The position numbers were made by a program, and so were the translations under genes. The notes under the pieces are model-generated. The model searched no databases and was not told the origin of the DNA. It saw only the letters and a list, made by a program, of their open reading frames with translations. Positions 1 through 3,967 of a stretch of 9,034 nt of DNA are shown one piece after another. Position 1 is the stretch's first letter, and every line of letters starts with the position of its first letter. The DNA lies in assembly GCA_009786675.1 (NCBI GenBank), contig WQRP01000064.1, forward strand, positions 1 through 9,034, read 5' to 3'. The stretch is from Treponema sp. (lineage in GTDB: Bacteria; Spirochaetota; Spirochaetia; Treponematales; Breznakiellaceae).

Positions 1-614
1 ATGTTGCCGCCGGAAATCTCGTCCACAAGGGTTATCCTGCCGCCGACGCGCCCGAACTCCAGCTTTATGTCGTACAGTTCCACGTCTTTCTTGGCAAGCT
101 CGTCCCTTACAACCCGGGTTATCTTTTGGGTTAGTCCCTTGATGGTCTCGTACTCATCGGCGGTGGCCACCCCCAGCATTTCCAGCGCGTCCTTCGTGAT
201 GGGCGGATCCTCGCGGTGGTCGTCCTTCAGCGTGACCTCGACGAAGTAGTCCAGCGGCTGGCCTTCCTTGCAGTAGTCGCCGTATCGCCTCAAGAAGCTT
301 CCGGTTACTTTAAGCCGGCATATAAGCTCCATTCCCTTGCCGAACAGCCCGGCGGGCTTGACGACCATCTGCGCCTTTTCGGAATCCGCAGAAACAAAGT
401 GCGTGGGAATCCCCGCCGCCTCAATATTCCTGAAAAAGAATTCGGTAAGCCTGACCCCCGCCCTGCTGACACCGGCAATTGAAAGGCCAACCTGGTTCGC
501 GCCTGGATCGAACACGCCGTTCGCCCCGGTAACGTCGTCCTTAAACTGCAACAGGTAGTTGCCGTCGGCAAGCTCGAAAACGTCTTTTGTCTTACCCTTA
601 TATACCAGCTTCAT
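1..614 (-). CDS. purC: SAICAR synthetase (phosphoribosylaminoimidazole-succinocarboxamide synthase), 3' end cut by window
   Basis: PurC joins aspartate to CAIR with ATP to give SAICAR, a step of cytosolic de novo purine synthesis. The ATG at 614 (minus strand) opens a frame of 204 codons running off the left edge with no stop. The N-terminus MKLVYKGKTKDVFEL matches the nucleotide-binding signature of the family (LYxGKxK). Further on are MVVKPAGLFGKGMELICR (conserved strand core), VTGSFLRRYG (substrate loop), YDIKLEFG and LVDEIS, which correspond in order to the E. coli enzyme (VECVVRNRAAGSLVKR, VDFKLEFG, LGDEFS). Family members are about 235-240 residues, so roughly 30-40 residues are missing. 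The start is fixed because the signature begins at residue 3; GGGGG and GGA lie 6-14 bases upstream as a modest ribosome binding site. It is the last visible gene of the leftward cluster, 73 bases after pssA, with no clear terminator between them, so it may be cotranscribed or use its own weak promoter. Confidence 0.95.
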   Translation of the reverse strand, partial: MKLVYKGKTKDVFELADGNYLLQFKDDVTGANGVFDPGANQVGLSIAGVSRAGVRLTEFFFRNIEAAGIPTHFVSADSEKAQMVVKPAGLFGKGMELICRLKVTGSFLRRYGDYCKEGQPLDYFVEVTLKDDHREDPPITKDALEMLGVATADEYETIKGLTQKITRVVRDELAKKDVELYDIKLEFGRVGGRITLVDEISGGN

Positions 615-637
615 TAAAGTCCAGCCCCCGTTGGCTT

Positions 638-667
638 AGTCTACACGGAAAGCCAGCCGCTCCGCAA
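638..667 (-). promoter_or_regulatory. Weak candidate promoter for purC
   Basis: On the minus strand a TTGCGG (667-662) is followed after 18 bases by TAGACT (643-638), about 23 bases before the purC start codon. Both boxes match the sigma70 consensus only partly (3 and 4 of 6). The gap between pssA and purC shows no hairpin plus T-run, so readthrough from pssA is at least as likely. Confidence 0.2.
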
Positions 668-687
668 GCCGCGTGCAGTTCCCCCCA

Positions 688-1626
688 TCAAATCCCACTG
701 CCCAGATTCCTCTCCCACGATCTCTCCCTTTCCTGCCCTTTCCTTTTCCGCGAGAACGCCTGAACAAAAAGCCAACGTATGACCCCGTACAGCACGAAGA
801 CGCTGAAACCCAGGGCCATCGTAAGCTGGATGTTCCAGATCATCAGGGGAAGCACGAACAGGATTAACAGGAAAGTGGAAAATCTTTTTTTGCCGCTAAG
901 GATGCGGTTCAGAACGTGCGGATAGGGAATGCGGGTAACCATAAGAAGCCCAGCCAGCAAGGTGACAAAGGGGAGTATCCAGATGATCGCCACCGAAAAC
1001 CCATCGACAAGCGCGTCCCAGCGGCTAATCCTTGGCAAAAAGTCCTGCTGGAAAACGACGATGCTTACGATGACACCCGCGGCGGGGGGGGACGGCAGAC
1101 CGGCGAAGCCCAAGTGCGTGTCGTCGTTCTTGCTTTCGACGTTGAACCGCGCCAGGCGTATAATCGCGCACATGACGTACACTATTGCTACCAGGTACAC
1201 GACCCTTTCGGATATCACGTAGCTCGCGAAGGTCAGCTGATGGGAATACGCCTCGACCAGTTGCAGCATCAGAAACGCCGGGGCCACGCCAAAGGTGATG
1301 ACATCGCAAAGGCTGTCAAGCTGCGCGCCGAAGCTGGAGGTGGTCTTGCTTATCCTGGCGATATGTCCGTCTAGCATGTCGGCGACCATGCCCAGGAAGA
1401 TCATGTAGCCGGCCAGGGCGAAAAACGAAATGTTGGTTTCCGGCAAGAGATCGAGTTCCCATGCGGTGCCCATTCCACGGCTTGCAAAAAAGATGGCGGT
1501 AAAGCCGCACATGCCGTTCACCAAGGTAACCAGCGATGGCAACACGGCGATGTGCTTCAGCTTCCTTCTTTTTCTTCTTTGACCCCTGGCTCTCAAGGGT
1601 AGCCTTCGTTGGTTTATCGGCCGCAT
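688..1626 (-). CDS. pssA: CDP-diacylglycerol--serine O-phosphatidyltransferase (phosphatidylserine synthase)
   Basis: PssA is an integral membrane enzyme that exchanges CMP of CDP-diacylglycerol for L-serine, giving phosphatidylserine. The 312-residue product carries the full CDP-alcohol phosphotransferase signature D-G-x2-A-R-x8-G-x3-D-x3-D: D86, G87, A90, R91, G100, D104 and D108, followed by FGVAP. RLARFNV (157-163) and GLPSPPAA (176-183) are further hallmarks of the PssA branch rather than PgsA. About eight hydrophobic segments are visible (near 28-50, 66-84, 106-126, 142-157, 178-193, 211-230, 250-268, 270-290). The N-terminal 24 residues are strongly basic (RRKRRKLK), as is the tail after residue 291. 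The protein is longer than the about 180-residue Bacillus enzyme but close to the 250-290 residue forms of other bacteria. The ATG lies one base after the psd stop (TAA-A-ATG) with AGG about 7 bases upstream inside psd, so translational coupling is likely. Its product is the substrate of Psd. Confidence 0.95.
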   Translation of the reverse strand: MRPINQRRLPLRARGQRRKRRKLKHIAVLPSLVTLVNGMCGFTAIFFASRGMGTAWELDLLPETNISFFALAGYMIFLGMVADMLDGHIARISKTTSSFGAQLDSLCDVITFGVAPAFLMLQLVEAYSHQLTFASYVISERVVYLVAIVYVMCAIIRLARFNVESKNDDTHLGFAGLPSPPAAGVIVSIVVFQQDFLPRISRWDALVDGFSVAIIWILPFVTLLAGLLMVTRIPYPHVLNRILSGKKRFSTFLLILFVLPLMIWNIQLTMALGFSVFVLYGVIRWLFVQAFSRKRKGQERERSWERNLGSGI

Positions 1627-1627
1627 T

Positions 1628-2320
1628 TTATACCTGTTTATACACGACTAGGGGGCTAAGACCGGCGTTTACCTTGTCGCCGATTTTTACGGCGATGTCA
1701 TACCGCTCCGAAATTCCCCCTCCCCCCAGGGGGACATACAGTTCCGTTCTGGAACCGAATTTGATCATGCCGAACTTTTCGCCCTGGGCATACTCCGCTC
1801 CCAGCGTGGCCTTGCAGACGATGTGGCGGGCTATGGCCCCACTTACCTGCCTTACCAGAAGCCTGTCGCGCGGTTCCGTAAGCCTGGTCATCAGCACCTC
1901 GTTCGATTCGTTGACCTGGCCTGAGTCCTTGGCCATGGCGTTTTTGAATTTCCCCTTTTTGTAGGTTACCGCATCGACGCGAGCCGAACAGGGCATACGG
2001 TTTACATGGACGTTAAAAATGCTAAGGAACATCCCTATTCGCAGGGCTTTACCGCCAAGCCCGGGATGCTCCGTTTCCACGATGTCGGTTATCGTCCCGT
2101 CGGCCGGTGAAAGCAGGACAAGCTCGTCCAGGGGGATTTCCCGTTTGGGATCGCGGAAAAACGCCAGCATCCAAACCAGTACCAGGGCAAGGACAATGGT
2201 AAGCAGGACAAGCGGGATGCCCGGGGGAACAAAAACGAGAAGCGCGACCGTCAACGCCAGGGTAAGGGCGGGATACACCAGAACCTGCGGCAGGCCGTAT
2301 CTCGTTATGGGTATATGCAT
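1628..2320 (-). CDS. psd: Phosphatidylserine decarboxylase proenzyme, short (PSD-A) type
   Basis: Psd decarboxylates phosphatidylserine to phosphatidylethanolamine at the inner membrane. It is made as a proenzyme that cuts itself to create a pyruvoyl group. The 230-residue product has two hydrophobic stretches (about 12-32 and 35-53), then FFRDPKR (54-60), SPADG (71-75, with D74), FNVHVNR (102-108, with H105) and near the C-terminus KFGSRTELYVP. The cut is expected between G189 and S190, and S190 becomes the pyruvoyl residue. D74, H105 and S190 fit the Asp-His-Ser self-cleavage triad known for this family. The GSR rather than LGST context and the length of about 215-230 residues place it in the short class seen in archaea and many non-enteric bacteria. 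The start ATG has no strong Shine-Dalgarno; a second ATG 8 bases upstream is out of frame. It sits 29 bases after ddl and 1 base before pssA. Confidence 0.95.
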   Translation of the reverse strand: MHIPITRYGLPQVLVYPALTLALTVALLVFVPPGIPLVLLTIVLALVLVWMLAFFRDPKREIPLDELVLLSPADGTITDIVETEHPGLGGKALRIGMFLSIFNVHVNRMPCSARVDAVTYKKGKFKNAMAKDSGQVNESNEVLMTRLTEPRDRLLVRQVSGAIARHIVCKATLGAEYAQGEKFGMIKFGSRTELYVPLGGGGISERYDIAVKIGDKVNAGLSPLVVYKQV

Positions 2321-2349
2321 GGGTACATTCTAGCCTAAGCCGGGATGTT

Positions 2350-3447
2350 TTACCATACGGAAGCCCGGTCGGTTTTTAGACCCCGCTCTTTCTCGTGCCT
2401 TTCAATCGCCAGGGCGATAAGCCGGCCGATAAGCTCGGTGTAGCCGATTCCGCTGGCCTCCCAGAGTTTTGGGTACATGCTTATTTTCGTAAAGCCGGGC
2501 ATTGTGTTGATTTCGTTGATCAGCACCTCGCCGTCCTCGCGCAGGAAAAAGTCCACCCTGGCAAGCCCCTCGCAGCCAAGAACCCGGAACGCCTTTACGG
2601 AAAGAGCCCGGATCCGCCCGGCGGTCTCGTCGTCCAGCCTGGCGGGGATCTCCAGCGCGGCGCCGTTCTCGTCAAGGTACTTCGCGTCGTAGGAGTAAAA
2701 GTCGTGGCTTGGGACAACCTCGCCGGGGATCGAGGCGGAGGGGTTTTCATTGCCCAGGACGGCGCACTCGATCTCGCGGCCCCGGACGTACTCCTCCACT
2801 ATTAGCTTCGTGTCGTACTGGAAGGCCTCTTTAATCGCGGCGGAAAACCCGGCCGCGTCGCGAGCCTTGCTTATCCCCACGGAGGATCCCATGTTCGCCG
2901 GCTTGACAAAAACGGGGCTGCCCAGCGCGGCCTCTACCTCGGCGAAAGGGGGCGGGGTTTCATGCGACCGGAGGCAAAGGAACCTGCCGATGGGAATGCC
3001 GGCATCCCGAAAAAGCCGCTTCATAACGTCCTTGTCCATGCCGACGGCTGATCCCAGCACCCCGGAACCGACAAAGGGAATATCGGCCAGTTTCAGAAGG
3101 CCCTGCACCGTGCCGTCCTCCCCGAAGGGGCCGTGTAGTATAGGGAAGACAACGTCCAGTTTCTGTTGGGGCAGTTGTTTTCCAAGCACGGAATCGACGG
3201 GAAGGCCGTACAGCGTGCCCTCCTTTTCGGGGATCAGGGCCACAGTCTCTCCCGAATTCAGCAACGAAATGGAATCGCCGGCCAGCCGCCACTCCCCGCT
3301 TTTCTCTATGCCGATAAGCACCGGCTCGAAACTGTTCCTGTCGATGGCATCGTAGACGTTCCTGGCGGACTGCAGCGAAACCTCGTGTTCCGCCGACTTG
3401 CCGCCAAAGAGAATCCCCACCCGTGTTTTTTTGTTACCCGGAAGCAT
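2350..3447 (-). CDS. ddl: D-alanine--D-alanine ligase
   Basis: Ddl is a cytosolic ATP-grasp enzyme that makes D-Ala-D-Ala, the terminal dipeptide of the peptidoglycan stem. The 365-residue product shows the N-terminal GGKSAEHEVS (15-24), LHGPFGEDG (104-112), PFVGSGVLGSAVGMDK (124-139), the ATP-grasp strand FVKPANMGSSVG (180-191), VEEYVRGRE (217-225), and the metal ligands D299 (RVDFFL) with E312 and N314 in NEINTMPGFT. The omega-loop FYSYDAKY (250-257) has the tyrosine typical of D-Ala-D-Ala ligases rather than the phenylalanine of D-Ala-D-Lac ligases, so vancomycin-type depsipeptide synthesis is not suggested. Length is normal for the family. No in-frame start sits upstream, and the next one (GTG, codon 10) would cut into the first beta strand, so the ATG at 3447 is preferred although it lacks a well-spaced Shine-Dalgarno. 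It is the first gene of the leftward cluster ddl-psd-pssA. Confidence 0.96.
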   Translation of the reverse strand: MLPGNKKTRVGILFGGKSAEHEVSLQSARNVYDAIDRNSFEPVLIGIEKSGEWRLAGDSISLLNSGETVALIPEKEGTLYGLPVDSVLGKQLPQQKLDVVFPILHGPFGEDGTVQGLLKLADIPFVGSGVLGSAVGMDKDVMKRLFRDAGIPIGRFLCLRSHETPPPFAEVEAALGSPVFVKPANMGSSVGISKARDAAGFSAAIKEAFQYDTKLIVEEYVRGREIECAVLGNENPSASIPGEVVPSHDFYSYDAKYLDENGAALEIPARLDDETAGRIRALSVKAFRVLGCEGLARVDFFLREDGEVLINEINTMPGFTKISMYPKLWEASGIGYTELIGRLIALAIERHEKERGLKTDRASVW

Positions 3448-3453
3448 CTCTTA

Positions 3454-3482
3454 TGTATACAGGTATTTTGGGTTCAGGTAAA
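3454..3482 (-). promoter_or_regulatory. Candidate ddl promoter giving a nearly leaderless mRNA
   Basis: On the minus strand TTTACC (3482-3477) and TATACA (3459-3454) are separated by 17 bases, each matching 4 of 6 sigma70 consensus positions. A start 7 bases after the -10 box would fall on or next to the ddl ATG at 3447. That would explain the missing Shine-Dalgarno. The boxes lie downstream of the leftward terminators, where a new promoter is needed unless ddl relies on readthrough. Confidence 0.3.
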
Positions 3483-3500
3483 GGGTTGTCCCGGGACGCG

Positions 3501-3539
3501 AAAAAAAACCCTTCCAAAACCAGCCTGGTCTTGGAAGGG
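3501..3539 (-). terminator. Strong intrinsic terminator reading leftward
   Basis: Plus-strand arms CCCTTCCAA (3509-3517) and TTGGAAGGG (3531-3539) pair perfectly. After one mismatch (3518/3530) ACCA/TGGT extends the stem to a GCC loop. On the minus strand the stem is followed at once by eight T residues (complement of 3508-3501). On the plus strand no T-run follows, so the direction is leftward, towards ddl. It would end any transcript started near 3690, or serve as an attenuator for ddl. Confidence 0.8.
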
Positions 3540-3552
3540 CTTTACTTGAATT

Positions 3553-3592
3553 AAAAACCCCTTGGGAAAAGGAGGTGAGGAAACCCAAGGGG
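3553..3592 (-). terminator. Second intrinsic terminator, with an anti-SD-like loop
   Basis: A perfect 9-bp inverted repeat, CCCCTTGGG (3558-3566) and CCCAAGGGG (3584-3592), surrounds a 17-base loop. On the minus strand it is followed by TTTTT (complement of 3557-3553). The minus-strand loop contains TCACCTCCTTTT, nearly the 3' tail of 16S rRNA; read on the plus strand the loop is a perfect Shine-Dalgarno. It lies in tandem with the terminator at 3501-3539. Confidence 0.65.
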
Positions 3593-3691
3593 CCGTCTTA
3601 CGAAACAATGCTGAAAAACCAAAGCTGCTACACTGTAGATGACTTGCTTAGGCTAGCGTTGTATGTCTCATCTGTGTTGTTCCGTCAGACT
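3553..3691 (-). ncRNA. Putative small RNA or ddl leader RNA
   Basis: The leftward promoter at 3698-3726 predicts a start near 3691, and the first leftward terminator ends near 3553, which outlines a transcript of about 140 nt. No convincing protein lies in it: on this strand there is only an 8-codon frame (ATG at 3671, stop at 3648; MRHTTLA) with a poor ribosome site. The RNA contains a short palindrome, CTACACTGTAG (plus strand, about 3630-3640), and ends in the hairpin whose loop carries UCACCUCCUUUU, able to pair with Shine-Dalgarno sequences. The class is not one I recognise; it does not look like 6S, SRP RNA or tmRNA. The alternative is that the RNA is the start of a long ddl leader controlled by attenuation at the two terminators. 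This is an inference from signals, not from homology. Confidence 0.3.
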
Positions 3692-3705
3692 AGTAACAAT
3701 ATACT
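3677..3705 (+). promoter_or_regulatory. Sigma70-like promoter, rightward, probably for ftsK
   Basis: TTGTTC (3677-3682), a spacer of exactly 17 bases, and TATACT (3700-3705; 5 of 6 consensus positions) form a good vegetative promoter on the plus strand. Transcription would start near 3712 and give ftsK a 5' untranslated leader of about 255 bases. The -10 box overlaps that of a leftward promoter on the other strand. Confidence 0.5.
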
Positions 3706-3726
3706 AAATCCACCCTGGCTATTCAA
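3698..3726 (-). promoter_or_regulatory. Sigma70-like promoter, leftward, overlapping the ftsK promoter
   Basis: On the minus strand TTGAAT (3726-3721), a 17-base spacer and TATATT (3703-3698; 5 of 6 consensus positions) make a promoter as good as its rightward partner. The two -10 boxes share bases 3700-3703, so polymerase cannot occupy both at once. The expected start is near 3691, feeding the putative small RNA or ddl leader. Confidence 0.45.
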
Positions 3727-3730
3727 GTAC

Positions 3731-3750
3731 CCTGGGTGCAAAAGCCCAGG
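3731..3750. repeat. Short inverted repeat (hairpin) in the ftsK leader
   Basis: CCTGGG (3731-3736) and CCCAGG (3745-3750) form a 6-bp stem with an 8-base loop just after the predicted ftsK transcription start. No T-run follows on either strand, so it does not look like a terminator. An upstream CACCC (3711-3715) could compete for the GGGTG at 3734-3738. Confidence 0.4.
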
Positions 3751-3772
3751 CAAAAGCAAAAAATCTTTTGGC

Positions 3773-3897
3773 TTTTAGGGTTTTGTACCAATTGTTTTTC
3801 GGCCAAAGCCGGGTTTTTCGCAACTTTTCGGACGATTTCAGCCTTTGGCGACGCGCGCAAAACCCCGGGCTGCCAATTTGCGGGGGCAACCCTAAAA
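3773..3897. repeat. Imperfect inverted-repeat element in the ftsK leader
   Basis: A 125-base segment is bounded by a perfect 10-bp inverted repeat, TTTTAGGGTT (3773-3782) and AACCCTAAAA (3888-3897). Inside are two further perfect 7-bp pairs, GGGTTTT (3811-3817) with AAAACCC (3859-3865) and GCCAAAG (3802-3808) with CTTTGGC (3843-3849). The latter two cross each other, so they are alternatives or a pseudoknot. The stretch is T-rich on the plus strand and unlike the coding sequence around it. The minus strand is open from 3905 to 3723 (60 codons from an ATG), but there is no good start signal and the translation shows no domain I know. It could be a degenerate mobile or dispersed repeat, or a structured untranslated leader. 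No clear target-site duplication flanks it. Confidence 0.45.
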
Positions 3898-3934
3898 ACT
3901 GTCAACGGGAGGCGAAATACGCCGATATTGAAAT

Positions 3935-3959
3935 GGGAGGCTATGACTTAAATGGGGGA
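3935..3959 (+). promoter_or_regulatory. Ribosome binding region of ftsK with nested short frames
   Basis: Two purine-rich sites lie in tandem: GGGAGG (3935-3940), followed by ATG-ACT-TAA (3943-3951), and GGGGGA (3954-3959), 8-9 bases before the TTG of ftsK. A second ATG (3952), overlapping the TAA, opens a 39-codon frame (MGDLRF...) that overlaps the first codons of ftsK in another frame. The first site could feed a short upstream frame that modulates ftsK; the second sets the ftsK start. Confidence 0.4.
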
Positions 3960-3967
3960 TTTGCGTT

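Noticed and set aside
916..1374. 152-codon plus-strand open frame opposite pssA
   Set aside because: It is antisense to the conserved CDP-alcohol phosphotransferase core and has no domain or start signal.
2750..3355. 201-codon plus-strand open frame opposite ddl
   Set aside because: It is antisense to intact ATP-grasp motifs; Ser/Pro-rich shadow translation.
3704..3720. AGGGTGGA on the minus strand, resembling the core of a T-box
   Set aside because: It lies between the -35 and -10 boxes of the leftward promoter and so would not be in the RNA; no specifier loop or other T-box parts are present.
3575..3778. 67-codon plus-strand frame beginning GTG within a perfect Shine-Dalgarno
   Set aside because: The GTG overlaps the GGAGG itself, so the site cannot serve it. 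The next ATG (3608) is over 30 bases away. The rightward promoter lies inside the frame, and the product resembles nothing I know. The sequence is better explained as the terminator loop on the other strand.
3723..3905. 60-codon minus-strand frame across the inverted-repeat segment
   Set aside because: It has no ribosome binding site, reads through the repeat arms and has no recognisable domain; probably repeat-derived rather than a gene.
3448..3967. tRNA, tmRNA, SRP RNA or 6S RNA in the central gap
   Set aside because: No cloverleaf arms, no CCA-ended acceptor stem, and none of the conserved loops of these RNAs could be found on either strand.
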